A stretch of 64,000 bases of DNA from Trichomonas vaginalis G3 (Eukaryota; Parabasalia; Trichomonadida; Trichomonadidae). Of the stretch, positions 10,181 to 20,640 are shown piece by piece. Each line of letters begins with the position of its first letter. Within the stretch, counting starts at the first letter, position 1. The position numbers and the translations under genes are program-made. Where the stretch lies: positions 23,159,585 to 23,223,584 of the forward strand of contig NC_067205.1 of assembly GCF_026262505.1 (NCBI RefSeq), read 5' to 3'. The notes beneath the pieces are model-generated. The model was not told the origin of the DNA and did not search any database. It saw nothing but the letters and a program-made list of their open reading frames with translations.

Positions 10181-10844
10181 ATTTGACGTTGAATGACAGA
10201 TTGCTCTCAATTATTTGAATTAATTGAATTTTTAATCAAAATTTGTAATCAATGAATAAAAGCATAAGAATACGTATTTAACTAGTGATTTATTTTTTCA
10301 CATTATTTGTATCTGCTTTCATGTATAAGAATCCAAAGATGGTCAAACATTTCTAAATTTAATTCAAACGTTAAAATAATTTTATATTTATACCCATATT
10401 ATTTAATGTTTCAGCTGATGTAGAGGTACGGATGTTGTTCTATTTATAAGAGAAATATTTTTTTCATGATTATATATAAGAATTTTTCATATGAAAAAGA
10501 TTTTTAAAATAAAAGTGTTATGAAAAATCTTAGAATAATCGAAATATAATATGCAAAATCTGATATCAAGAAATAGAAAAATATTTTTTGGAAAATTCGT
10601 CTAGTCTGGCATATATCATGTGAATTTGAAGAGTGTAGCAGTACCGACAGTGTAACTAAATACATTAATTTTTAGAAACAATGTAAAATGCAAGTAAAAA
10701 AATTGATAACGCGCAACGTTGTTTTTCAATTTACAATCTCAGAAAAACAATCGATAACCAAAAAATAGTCTTAGTCAATAGTAGATTAAGTTCAATAATA
10801 TTTAAAATTATGGAAATTTGACAAACATAAAACCACTATTTTCA

Positions 10845-12128
10845 ATGTTTTTTGCTTTAGTTCTCAGTGCATTTTCAGCATATTGCAATGAAAGTTCATT
10901 GCAAGAAGGATATGTATGCTGTGAGGATAGTCCTTGCGAGGGTCACTGCATAGAATATAACGGAACCAATAATAAAATCGTCGGAAAATGCGTAGGCGAC
11001 ACACCTTATCAATTGTGTTATAAAGGAAAGATTTTCCCAGTTACTATGATCATGTTTTGCGTCCCTACAATTGTATTTTGGATTTTTGCTTGCATTACAG
11101 ACACAAATGTTCCTTTATGCACATGGATATCCAACATTGGCATAAACATATGCATTGCTGCTATTGTTCAATCAAGTATATGCTTAGTTATGGTTCCAGT
11201 AGCTGCAGCTGCAATTGCTTTTCTATCTTTAGGATCATCACTATTCATAGCATTTTATATCCTTGTAAGAGTATCTCCTTGTGCAGGTGGTCCAGAATGC
11301 TGTACTAATTCCATGTCTAACCTGACAAAAGAAAGTCATGCAATGAATCGTGCAAGAAGCAATAATAACTGTTGCGAGTGCTGTTCATGTTGCTCATACT
11401 GCAAATCTGGGACTTATGATCCAATTCAGGCAGAAGAAGAAGTTTGTTGTGGTCTCACAGAAGAAAAGATAGAAAACACGTATGACTGTGTCAGATTCCT
11501 TAGAGATGTTCGTGCACCTCGTGTATCCAGAGAAGAGCTCCAATCTATTATGGAAGAAAACGCTTCTATCCCAGCAACTCCAAAAGCGATAGGTATCGCC
11601 TTCCACAAGAAGGATGATGGATACAGCATTGATAAAAGAGAATTTGAACCAATAAACTATTCGACATGGCAAGAAAACGGAAATCTTGATCAAATTCAAA
11701 ACCAAAAAGTAATTTACTGCTGTTATCCACGTTACGTTTATAATGAAAACATGAGATTAGAGATAGAGCGTGCCTTGACTGCTGCTGCAAACAAAGTTAA
11801 AGAAGCTTCTCAGTATTATAGTTCTTATGACGTGTTTGAAGTTAGTGGTATGACCAGACGTGCATATTATGGTGATTCGGCTACTTTCAATACATTTCCT
11901 AAGACACTATACCGAATTTTATACGAAATTCTTTTATTGATCGGATATAATGGAATTTCTGACTTTTTCTGGAATAGAAACACTCAAAGAATTATCTTTG
12001 AATCCGTAAAGGAGGTCTCAATGGATGGATCTCTTCGTGCTAGATTTGGAGAACGAGATCAAACTTGCACTGAAAATATTAATGAAGAAGCAGCTAAAGG
12101 AGATACACTTATTGATACTTTAGTGTAA
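10845..12128 (+). CDS. Cysteine-rich multi-pass membrane protein, paralog 2 (left arm, intact)
   Basis: The family is unknown and is shared with 6617-7729. I chose ATG 10845 because it opens a signal-like MFFALVLSAFSAYC just before the Cys-rich segment (EGYVCCEDSPCEGHC). The frame is open further upstream but has no ATG there. An earlier ATG at 10810 stops after three codons. Of the 427 residues, hydrophobic segments lie near the FPVTMIMFCVPTIVFWIFAC, ICIAAIVQSSICLVMVPVAA and IAFLSLGSSLFIAFYILV stretches. A later amphipathic segment follows (LYRILYEILLLIGY). Cys clusters (CCECCSCCSYC) suggest metal binding or acylation, which is inference. The right-arm copy (57730-59011) is frameshifted. Confidence 0.7.
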   Translation: MFFALVLSAFSAYCNESSLQEGYVCCEDSPCEGHCIEYNGTNNKIVGKCVGDTPYQLCYKGKIFPVTMIMFCVPTIVFWIFACITDTNVPLCTWISNIGINICIAAIVQSSICLVMVPVAAAAIAFLSLGSSLFIAFYILVRVSPCAGGPECCTNSMSNLTKESHAMNRARSNNNCCECCSCCSYCKSGTYDPIQAEEEVCCGLTEEKIENTYDCVRFLRDVRAPRVSREELQSIMEENASIPATPKAIGIAFHKKDDGYSIDKREFEPINYSTWQENGNLDQIQNQKVIYCCYPRYVYNENMRLEIERALTAAANKVKEASQYYSSYDVFEVSGMTRRAYYGDSATFNTFPKTLYRILYEILLLIGYNGISDFFWNRNTQRIIFESVKEVSMDGSLRARFGERDQTCTENINEEAAKGDTLIDTLV

Positions 12129-12469
12129 GATATTCTTACTATACCATCATTCAGGACTTTTTGAAAAATTACTATAACAACAAAACAAAAGAGGAACATA
12201 TTGAAGTTTTGAACTTGGAGATGATGAAATTGTGAGAACTACAGTTATTTTCAGAAGGAAGAAATCAGCTTGAAATAAAAATCGAATTATTCTGGATTTT
12301 TGATTAAAAATATAAAGCTTTTTTATAATGTAATTTGGTAAAGTTGAAAATAGAGAATTTTATTGATTTTCTTAATTAGAAATGTAAACTTAAGAAAATA
12401 AAAATAATTATTTGATAACTAAATAATATATATTATTTATGAAAAATTTTTGTTGATTCAAAATTAAAA
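12129..12469. other. AT-rich intergenic DNA, nothing recognised
   Basis: No gene is seen. From about 12470 the sequence switches into the duplicated GPD upstream region. Confidence 0.5.
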
Positions 12470-12830
12470 TTGAATGAGCTCATTGAATTTTAATTTTTAT
12501 TTTGTAAACATCTGAATTTTGATTTTAGAAGTTTATGTCTATTCGAATGTCACGTTGAAAAATGAATATGCTCAGCATAAACATATGCAAATTTAACCAT
12601 CATTGATGATTGGCGGTTCTTTACAAATGAAAACGATTATGATTGTTTTCATTCATGCGTTTTTCTAAGAAAAATGCATAATTACTCATGATGTAGAGCC
12701 ATAATCTGATTGGTTTTAAGAAATTTTTTGATAAGTTATGCAAGTTTTGAAAGCAATTTGGTCCATATCTTCAGAATATTTTGAACGCACACAGAAATTG
12801 ATAGTGATGCAAAATTTTGGAAAAAAACAA

Positions 12831-12838
12831 TCATTTTT
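12831..12838 (+). promoter_or_regulatory. Initiator element (Inr) of GPD copy 3
   Basis: The same TCATTTTT lies just upstream of ATG 12844 as in the other copies, with the putative +1 A at 12833. Confidence 0.75.
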
Positions 12839-12843
12839 AGATA

Positions 12844-13899
12844 ATGTCATACAAGTTAAGCTTCATCGGTTCCGGAAACTTCGGCAGCTGCATTGCACGC
12901 CACTGTGCAGCTAACATCAAGAATGTTCCATCAATGGATCAACACATTAAGATGTGGGTTCTCGAAGAAGTCGTCAATGGCGAATCTCTTATCCACACTA
13001 TCAACACTACACACGAGAATATCAAGTATCTCCCAGGATACAACCTCGGCGAAAACGTCGAAGCAATTGGCGACGTCGTCGAATGTTGTGACGCAGATTT
13101 CTTCATCTTCGTCGTTCCACACCAGTTCCTCCCAGCAACACTCGAGAAGATGAAAGGCCACGTCAAGAAGACTGCTACAGGTTGCCTCCTCACAAAGGGA
13201 ATCAACTTCAAGGATGGCAAGATCCAGCTCCTCACAGACACAGTCGAAGAAATCCTCGGCATCAAGTGCGGTTCTCTCATGGGTGCCAACATTGCAAACG
13301 AGATTGCTCGCGGTGACTTCTGCGAGTCAACATTAGCATTCCCAGACATCCCAGAGCGCGATACATGGAAGCAGCTCTTCGACTCACCAAAGTTCAAGAT
13401 CTCATGCACCAACGACATTGTTACACAGCAGTTGAGTGGCACAATGAAGAACATCATTGCCATCGGCGGCGGCATTGTTGATGGCCTTAACATGGGTCAG
13501 TCAACAAAGGCAGCAATCCTCCGTGAAGGCTTCGTCGAGATCTACGAGTTCGCCAAGATGATGTTCCCAGACAGAGGCGTCGACATCCTCACAATGATTG
13601 AGTCATGTGGTTTCGGCGACATTGTTGCCTCATCATACGGTGGCCGTAACAGGAAGTGCGCCGAGTACTTTGTCAAGTCAGGCAAGTCATTCAAAGAGTG
13701 CGAATCAGAACTTCTTAATGGTCAGAAACTTCAAGGTACACTTGCCGCTGCAGAGGTCTACAAGATCTTAGAAGAACGCAATGCAACAGACAAGTTCCCA
13801 CTCTTGACAACGATCCAGCTCATCAGCGAAAGAAAAGTTGACACGTCCGAGATCATCAACTACAGATCTAACAAGGCAGCAAAGACAGCATCTGCTTAA
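12844..13899 (+). CDS. GPD: Glycerol-3-phosphate dehydrogenase [NAD+], cytosolic, copy 3
   Basis: The 351-residue protein differs from copies 1 and 2 by Ile7 to Phe, two residues before the GSGNFG dinucleotide motif. This is a conservative hydrophobic change in the first beta strand. All other motifs are intact. Silent differences (for example GCAAAC for GCTAAC near 13294, and TAA context GCTTAA) are shared with the right-arm copy. That confirms this copy as the source of 55963-57015. Confidence 0.96.
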   Translation: MSYKLSFIGSGNFGSCIARHCAANIKNVPSMDQHIKMWVLEEVVNGESLIHTINTTHENIKYLPGYNLGENVEAIGDVVECCDADFFIFVVPHQFLPATLEKMKGHVKKTATGCLLTKGINFKDGKIQLLTDTVEEILGIKCGSLMGANIANEIARGDFCESTLAFPDIPERDTWKQLFDSPKFKISCTNDIVTQQLSGTMKNIIAIGGGIVDGLNMGQSTKAAILREGFVEIYEFAKMMFPDRGVDILTMIESCGFGDIVASSYGGRNRKCAEYFVKSGKSFKECESELLNGQKLQGTLAAAEVYKILEERNATDKFPLLTTIQLISERKVDTSEIINYRSNKAAKTASA

Positions 13900-14337
13900 T
13901 CGTTATATAACTATGTACACATACTATATATATTAATACTAATACTAATATTAATAATAAACATACTATCCTTCTATCCTTAATTTCAAGTTCTTTTTTT
14001 CTTTTTATTCTTCTTTTTTGGCAGGACAACGTCGTTCTCTGCTGTTCTGCTTAGGTACATATCATATAAACTATTCCTGATATTACTTACAGAGATAAAT
14101 TTCAGAAATGATTTGATTTCTGATTCATACTTTGTGAGATAATATGTTTTTTTATAAAAATAGATAATATATCGAATATGCCGCCATATTTGCTGTTTTG
14201 TGAAAATAATTTTCTAATTGATCTAATATTTTGTAGATTTGTCAAAAATAGTATTCGATATATGTTTGTTAAGTTGATGGAAATGTGTCCGATAAAAGTT
14301 CATTTTTTTAATGCCTTTTAACTGAGATTCACTATAG

Positions 14338-15342
14338 ATAACATCAATATTCCAAGATAAGTTTCGTCGTGTTTACGACTACCCATGTCCAGAAGACACA
14401 CATACATGTCATCCTACAAAGGTTGACTTACCAGCAGGAAGTTACCTTTTCGAAGTCTGGGGTGCTAGTGGTGGCAATGTCACGAGTGCTACAGGCGGCC
14501 TTGGTTCATACACATCAGGTGTTATCAGACTCTTCCACACTCAAACATTCTATCTCTATATTGGTTCACATGGTTCACAAGCAGACTCACTGAATCCATA
14601 TAACGGCGGCGGTTCCGGTGTCAACACTACAGACTCATCGAGCGGCGGCGGCTGTAGTGATATCCGACTTAAGAACGGCACAGATTTTGAATCACTGAAA
14701 TCCAGAATCATTGTTAGTTCTGGTGGTGCTGGTGCTTCTTCAATTACTTCATATAGTTGTCCTGGTGGGAATGGTGGTATTTTTTCAGGACAGAACGGAA
14801 GCAAAGCTTCAATAAGATATGAATATTCAATTACTATCTCTGAGGGTGGCCAGCGAGATAGAGGTGGGAAAGCTTCAAATGGAACTCATTCAAATGGAGA
14901 TAAAACAACAGGATTTCCAGGAGAATTTGGGAAAGGTGGTAATGTTCGGAAAGTAGGAATTTATGGTTCAGGTGGTGGGTGTGGGTATTTTGGAGGCGGT
15001 GCAGGAGATGATGGATGGGATACTATCACTTCTGGTGCCGGTGGATCGTCATATGTGTCAGGATATAATGGATTTATGACGATCGATGAAACATCGAAAT
15101 CAAGTTCTGAATATAGGATGTTGCAAACATCTTTCCATCCAAGTGGACTTTATTTCACAGATGTTAAAGTTAAAGACTATCTTAGTGAATTCTCTTCTCC
15201 ATATGGCTACAAAGAAACAGGCCACACCGGTCATGGTGCTATTGCTATCACTCTCCTCTACACTGTTCAATTCTCATGTAACTTTTTCTATTCTTTTCAA
15301 CATTTCTCATACTTTTCAATTGTTATTTTGTTTCAAAAATAA
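14338..15342 (+). pseudogene. Glycine-rich surface-protein gene lacking its 5' end, copy B
   Basis: The arrangement is as in copy A: open from 14338 to TAA 15340-15342, no start codon, same junction with GPD 3' flank. It has the same Gly_rich landmarks (VWGASGG, GSGGGCGYFGGGAG, TSGAGGSSYVSGYNGF). The central part (about residues 125-195 of the frame) differs from copy A in many positions (GGNGGIFSGQNG against GASGGILSGFNG). The beginning is essentially identical and the end nearly so. Confidence 0.72.
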
Positions 15343-15558
15343 AATATGCATACATTTAGTTATAATTATATCTTGCTACTAAAAGCTAATGTGTGTATTC
15401 TGAGTTTTATGAGTATGATTTGAAAAGAATTGTCATCATGATTTCGTTATCTATAAAAAGTCTATTTTCTTCCTAAAACGATTCCACTTGGTTTATGTAA
15501 GCTTAGATTGAACATTTAAAGTTATTTTTTACTCATAATTATAGAAGATGAAAAAAAT

Positions 15559-16250
15559 TTAATCCCAGTAGTCAACAATAGCATAATGATCAATATCTGC
15601 GAATCTTTTGATCTTGAATGTATCAGATTCCTTTGGAGGAACGTAAGCTACTTTTGTATGTCCAACAGATGCACGAGTTGGACGAGAAGCTCTAGTCAAC
15701 GTAGCACGTCTTGAAGTTGAACTAGATCGTGTTCTCATCGAAGCCTCCATTTGACGCTTAGCAAGTGCCCTTTCTTTTGCATCACGTCCAAATTTCCATG
15801 TAAGGCAATCTTTCATCTCGGATGTAACAGGTGTTGGCATACCATGGGTCATGTTAACAACACGTGTGTGGAAGTCTGATTTTGATTCCATTGCGCCGTC
15901 AGCATTTCTGGTTTCTTCATAATTGGGTGATTCTGCTGGTACTCTCTAAATTCTTTGGCTGTGCGGCATCCATGTCTGATAGCAGCACGATTGGTAGCTA
16001 TATAGTCATTGCTGGGTTTAAATTCAGTTGTTCTACGTGTTGAAGGTAATTGCTCTGGTGGGTTATCAACCTTTTCCCAGTTCTGGAACATCTCTTTAAC
16101 ACCATCACCAACTTTAGTCCTGCATCCGTACCTGAAATCCTCCGGAGGAAGGTCATGAGTAGATGGTGGTGCATGTCCTACCTTATTACGGCTGAGAAGT
16201 GGGTTTTTCAGCATGGAGGGTCTCATATCACGGAAAGCGCGGGGCTTCAT
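15559..16250 (-). pseudogene. CFAP77-like axonemal protein gene with one frameshift, left arm
   Basis: ATG 16250 opens SMLKNPLLSRNKVGHAPP, LPPEDFRYGCR and DGVKEMFQNW. These match the CFAP77 (DUF4483) pattern of a microtubule inner protein of motile-flagellum doublets. That frame runs on to a stop at 15849, but the C-terminal half lies in another frame to 15559, with HGMPTPVTSEMKDCLTWKFG followed by a basic Arg/Ser-rich tail. The frame switch falls at about 15895-15905 (GCTGACGGCGCAATGG on the minus strand). No trichomonad intron signals (GTAYGT, ACTAACACACAG) are visible there. The identical switch exists in the right arm, so it is either a true lesion older than the duplication or a shared error. 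Confidence 0.6.
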
Positions 16251-16846
16251 TTTTTGAATATCCTCAAAAAAACGTTTTTTTACAATTTTTATCCGTTACA
16301 TAGCCATTTTAATTCCGAACTTCTACCAGCAAGCATATTACCCCAATGGGTTATTAAAGAACGCAGTTATTCATGAAAATTTCAAACAGCTTCAAATTGA
16401 GGAAAAAGAACTTTAAGATAATGGAAGATCTCCCTTAAAATATGAATTTTTATTGCACAAGCTATCTTTTATTACTTGATAGATTTGTCTAATTTATTTT
16501 TGTGAATATTATTTATTACGAAATCACTCTCAATTACTTTCAAAATTGAGATTCAAACGGCAAATATAATAATTATGGTTGAACTGGTTTTGATTCTTCC
16601 TTTCTTGATTTCGGGTAGGTGACTGTTAAGTTTGCATAATGTATCTTTATATTTTAGCACTTCTACCCTTGAATCTTCATTTTATCTTAGGATATTTAAA
16701 GACTCAAAGCTTTGAAAAAATAAATAGTACAGCTATGTCATATTCCAAAAAACAAATATTGTTTAAGTGTAAATAGATAGATATATTTACAATAATATAA
16801 GAAAAAATAAATTAAATTAATAACGAATTCACAAAGGCGTGTGTTT
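16251..16846. other. AT-rich intergenic DNA, nothing recognised
   Basis: No reading frame or repeat of note is seen. The segment is mirrored in the right arm at about 53016-53611. Confidence 0.5.
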
Positions 16847-17878
16847 CTAATATTTTATCTCGTCTTCATCATGCAAATTTATTTTTGAGTTATTATATTC
16901 AGAAAAATATTCCAAAATCTTCATTTTCTTGTATAATTCATCTAAAACATCTCTGCTTGCATATGCATTTGATACAAGATGAACAAATTGGTTGTGGAAA
17001 TAATCTATTGTAAGATTTGGATTCTCTTGCATTTTATATATTATATTCTGCAGGAAATTATCAGTAATGTATTCTATGTCTTTTGTGTCGACATATTGTT
17101 CAATCTCACTTTTAATTTTGTCGGATACATTAACATTTGTAAATCCAGTAGACATTTTGCTAAAATTGCACTCTGAATTTATTTTGTCAAGAATTGTATT
17201 CCAATTAAGTGTTTTAAATAAATGAGTTTGCTTGCCATCTTTAAATAAAGCTAAATTAGCATAATTATTGAATTTATCGCACGAAGAATAGTAATTAATA
17301 CAATTGATTTCACCGAATTTAATATCAGTGTTCTCATAAACATTTGTTAGCATTCGAATGATCTTATTCAAAACGTTGATGTAGGAAAATCCGTTCTTAA
17401 AAAGTACTAGTGCATACTTATTGTTTTGAATGAAATTGTCAATTGTATATAGTGTTAATACTTTTAGTTGATTTGAAGAGAAAGTACTGGATTTTCCTGT
17501 TGCCATTTCAATAAAATTTATGAATTCGTTCACGGTTCGCTTACCTATAAACTCGATAGGTTCAGAAATATTATATTTCTTTAAAATGAATGATGGCGTT
17601 GAATAAGCATGAAAAAAATTGCATACTGATGGATTGAAATCGCAATTTACGCTTATAAATGGTACATCGTTGAAGTATCTTGCTGCTTGGTTGAACTTAG
17701 GATTTGATTTTTGAGATGATTTGCAATTCGAGGAATATAAATTGAGGAAAATATTATCATGAGTTGAGATATAAAAATACCATGAAGATGGGAGATCGGC
17801 CGCATATTCTTTTGATAAGAAAAGGAAAGAAAAAAATAGCAAGTTCATAAAAAGTGACCAAATTTTTTGAGATTGCAT
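16847..17878 (-). CDS. Degenerate protein disulfide isomerase-like ER protein, left arm
   Basis: The product has 343 residues, with a signal peptide at about 1-27. The first thioredoxin-like domain (about 30-135) has the expected beta strand, a lone Cys52 (SSNCKSS) where PDIs carry CGHC, and the cis-proline loop STPSFIL (93-99). A second thioredoxin-like domain (about 140-240) has no CxxC. An all-helical tail (about 255-325) resembles the ERp29-type D domain. No C-terminal KDEL-type signal is visible (ends DEIKY). This points to a redox-inactive chaperone-like PDI relative in the secretory path. The assignment rests on fold-level pattern only. The translation is identical to 51984-53015. Confidence 0.6.
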   Translation of the reverse strand: MQSQKIWSLFMNLLFFSFLFLSKEYAADLPSSWYFYISTHDNIFLNLYSSNCKSSQKSNPKFNQAARYFNDVPFISVNCDFNPSVCNFFHAYSTPSFILKKYNISEPIEFIGKRTVNEFINFIEMATGKSSTFSSNQLKVLTLYTIDNFIQNNKYALVLFKNGFSYINVLNKIIRMLTNVYENTDIKFGEINCINYYSSCDKFNNYANLALFKDGKQTHLFKTLNWNTILDKINSECNFSKMSTGFTNVNVSDKIKSEIEQYVDTKDIEYITDNFLQNIIYKMQENPNLTIDYFHNQFVHLVSNAYASRDVLDELYKKMKILEYFSEYNNSKINLHDEDEIKY

Positions 17879-19461
17879 TAATCATTTTTGGAAAAATTAG
17901 TGTGCTGATATGTGACTGCTTTAAAAATCAATTGATTGTATGTCAAAAAAAGTGACGTTTATTTTTGCTTTTACGTTCATCTGATAGTAAAAACAGAACA
18001 AATCCCTAGGAATCATATGAACTAGTAGAAAACCAGCAATTTTATATAGATGGCATAACAGAATTTAGATTGTTTCAATAATCTTCACCATATTCCGCAA
18101 TTTAAAACCAAGCATGCATTGTTTCCCGTATCTATCACTTGAATGAATAATATCGCTTAGAAATAATGATGTTAATAACGTTAAATTGAAAAAATAAAAT
18201 TAAAAAAAAAATTACGCACCTAATCCGCATGACTTTTGGATAAGAAATGAACCAACGTCCGAAAGAATTTGATAAATATAAACCGTAAAAATCCTTAAGA
18301 TTATGAAGGAATATCCCCGAAATTAGCTCGTATAGCAACAATAACAGTCAATAGAATTAACTTCAATTGTTGTAATGTAATTTATACCAAGAATCACTCC
18401 CTTAATACCGATTTATGCGCATCATGAGCACTTCCTATTTTATAAATAATCAAAAGGCAATATCGTGAAGAATATCTTAATACCATCTAATACCCTTTAA
18501 TTTACTAAAATAAATGACTATTTTTACATATTTTTTAAATACAAGCATTTATTCAAGATAGAATGTATATTAATATTAATAGCATAAGCTATCAAAATAA
18601 ATTTTTGTTATGTTTCATTGTTCTCTCTTACAGTTATAATGATTTTCTAAAATCTAAATTATTCATAATCAAAATTTGAAAATACAATTATAAAATAGTT
18701 AATCTTCAAATTTAAACTTATTTTATCGATTTAAATTCTTTAAAATTGGTTTCATTTATGCAAGAAAAAGATTAAAAATAGAAAAACATTAAAAATTTCC
18801 AAAAAAATTATGAATTATAAAAATTATTGGTAAAAATAAAAGGATTGACATTTTTTCTGATTTCATAAGAAATTTTGAAAATCAACACACAGAATGTTAG
18901 GTTCCACTCTCATGTTGCAACAGCATTCACGCAAAAGAACTTAGAAATCGTATAATATTTTTTTCAATTTCCTTTACTCTCTTTATAAAGTTTGCCTACA
19001 AGCAATGGTCCTTCCAATCAATTGATTTTTTGTTATACAAAAGCCAATAAATCGAATATTATATCTTCAGAAAAATTTTCAACGTTTCTATAACAAATAC
19101 ATAAGCATTCAACGGTCGATCATTCATCAGAAGAGATAATTAAAACAATACAAGGTGCATTGATTTTCGTTCACTTAAAAATAATTTCGTATCGGTCCAG
19201 AAATTCACAGAATTGATGATTTTTGGGAGTCCTGTTGCTTTGAAATTATTCGCTTACAGTCTATGAACTATTTTTTCACTATTAATTCAGATAGGGAAAA
19301 TGAAATACACATATCATCATGATTATGTTTGATTTAGTTGTGGCATTGACTGTTAGAGCATTACAGACAATGAACTATAAACCAATACATACTTATGAAT
19401 AAAAAAATTTGATTTTTTTTTTTTACATAGCAAACATTATAGCATCATACATAAACATTTA
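17879..19461. other. 1.6 kb of AT-rich intergenic DNA, nothing recognised
   Basis: A 68-codon frame at 18135-18341 (minus) is present identically in the right arm. It has no recognisable features and is probably chance. No RNA gene signature is seen. Confidence 0.5.
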
Positions 19462-19561
19462 NNNNNNNNNNNNNNNNNNNNNNNNNNNNNNNNNNNNNNN
19501 NNNNNNNNNNNNNNNNNNNNNNNNNNNNNNNNNNNNNNNNNNNNNNNNNNNNNNNNNNNNN
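19462..19561. other. Assembly gap, exactly 100 N
   Basis: The run is precisely 100 N, the usual placeholder for a scaffold join of unknown size. The preceding contig ends inside the inverted-repeat arm, and the following contig starts in unrelated unique DNA. Confidence 0.98.
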
Positions 19562-19845
19562 GAAACAGATGAAGATAAATTAAATCGGACTTTGCCACAC
19601 TCTGTCCCTAGTTCCTCAAAATCCTTGACAACGTTGCTTAGAAATTTTGGTTCAAAACCTCATCTGATTTTAATCTGTTATGCTACCTGTTAAGTTTCGC
19701 GAGATTATAAATGTCATGGAGTTATATAAAAAGGAGGGACAGCTAGGGACACTGGAAGTACTTGTAAGGCTATCTGTTAAGATTGCATGAAATACTAAAA
19801 GTCATGAAATCCATTATCGCTGTGCTAGCTTCACCTTAGAGTAAA

Positions 19846-20082
19846 ATGACAAATAAAGTCACTGAAGCAATGAAACAAAAGTTTTTGGTAGAATACATTA
19901 AATCAGGAACTATTCCAGAAGGTTTTTACATTCATACTATGAAGGATGGTAGAGTTCAGTTTAGAAAGATAAAGCAACCATTAGATAGAGAAGGAATTTT
20001 GAGAAAGATTAAACTTCATGAGGACAACATTGCTGAACTTAAGAAGAAGTTAGAAGAGTTGGATAAAGGAAGAGAGTTATAA
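19846..20082 (+). CDS. Small hypothetical protein of the virus-like fragment
   Basis: The 78-residue product is unrecognised. The N-terminal half is mixed. The last about 35 residues (from EGILRKIKLHEDN) form a charged heptad-like helix, so a short coiled coil. The stop is in TTATAAAG, giving the TAAA 3' context. Its neighbour 20211-20531 lies 128 bases downstream on the same strand. Confidence 0.45.
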   Translation: MTNKVTEAMKQKFLVEYIKSGTIPEGFYIHTMKDGRVQFRKIKQPLDREGILRKIKLHEDNIAELKKKLEELDKGREL

Positions 20083-20210
20083 AGCAATGAATTCAAGTGG
20101 GTGAAAAAAGAGGTGAGATCTCACCACTTCACCTAAATTTATTTTTGTGCTATGTTTTCATACGTGTGGGAGTGGTGATATCATTAATTTTTAAGTTTAT
20201 TTTTATATAA

Positions 20211-20531
20211 ATGACGAAAACTATTGAGATAACAAACTACAACGGTCATGAGTTCAAGAATTTGTTCTTCGTTCCTCGTGAAAATACATTCTATCAGATA
20301 CGAGGGAGAAAGGGTAAAGTTAGTTTGAGCGTTTATGACAACAAACATAATGGGAGATATATAAAAGCAATAGATACAAATGGTAAACGTGTTTCATTAG
20401 CTTTGTCAAAACTTACAGGTATAAACTATGACAGTGATTTTGACCTATATGAAGAAGAAAGTGAGTCAGAAGATTATGAGCTGTTATGTGAAGCACAGCA
20501 ATGGGAAGCGCTGCAATACTTTTGTAAATGA
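20211..20531 (+). CDS. Small hypothetical protein of the virus-like fragment
   Basis: The 106-residue product is unrecognised. ATG follows TTATATAA directly. The middle (GKVSLSVYDNKHNGRYIKAI, then NGKRVSLALSKL) is a beta-hairpin-like pattern. It recalls the small DNA-binding repeats that precede HNH domains in selfish genes. That likeness is weak, and no nuclease motif is present. The C-terminus is strongly acidic (EEESESEDYE). Confidence 0.45.
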   Translation: MTKTIEITNYNGHEFKNLFFVPRENTFYQIRGRKGKVSLSVYDNKHNGRYIKAIDTNGKRVSLALSKLTGINYDSDFDLYEEESESEDYELLCEAQQWEALQYFCK

Positions 20532-20640
20532 GAACATTAGTGGGAACGTTAGTGAGAACGTTTATTTTTTCATTAGTGAAGTCGTTAGCGAAGTCATTAG
20601 TGAAGTCATTTATGTGTCAGATGGTTTTGTAAATATTTAA

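Larger units (their letters stand above)
12470..15340. repeat. Direct duplication of the GPD plus glycine-rich unit (second copy of about 3170-6030)
   Basis: The offset is 9302 bases at the GPD genes (3542 to 12844) and 9306 at the glycine-rich frame. Promoter, GPD, 3' flank and the first about 350 bases of the glycine-rich frame are nearly identical. The middle of the glycine-rich gene is strongly diverged, and its end is similar again. Confidence 0.92.
5843..19461. repeat. Left arm of a giant inverted repeat (the part pairable within the window)
   Basis: This region matches the reverse complement of 50401-64000. Paired coordinates sum to 69862 at the inner edge, 69856 at the coiled-coil gene and 69843 at the outer window edge, so only about 19 bases of net indel accumulate over 13.6 kb. 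Homology runs without loss to the last base before the N run. The true arm may extend left of 5843, since its partner lies beyond the window end. Confidence 0.97.
19562..20640. mobile_element. Probable virus-like (Maverick/Polinton-type) fragment
   Basis: Two compact plus-strand frames (19846-20082, 20211-20531) resemble in style those of the remnant at 38.5-40.3 kb: ATG directly after TATATAA or a similar AT box, tight spacing and small basic/acidic proteins. No polymerase, integrase, ATPase or protease part is present, so the element is broken and far from whole. The element family is inference from gene style. The age cannot be judged. Confidence 0.3.

Noticed and set aside
10818-10844. 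Earlier non-ATG start for the Cys-rich membrane gene
   Set aside because: The codon is TTG. The first ATG in frame (10845) directly opens a signal-peptide-like segment.
18135-18341. 68-codon frame conserved in both arms
   Set aside because: Conservation follows from the recent duplication of the whole arm and gives no evidence of coding.
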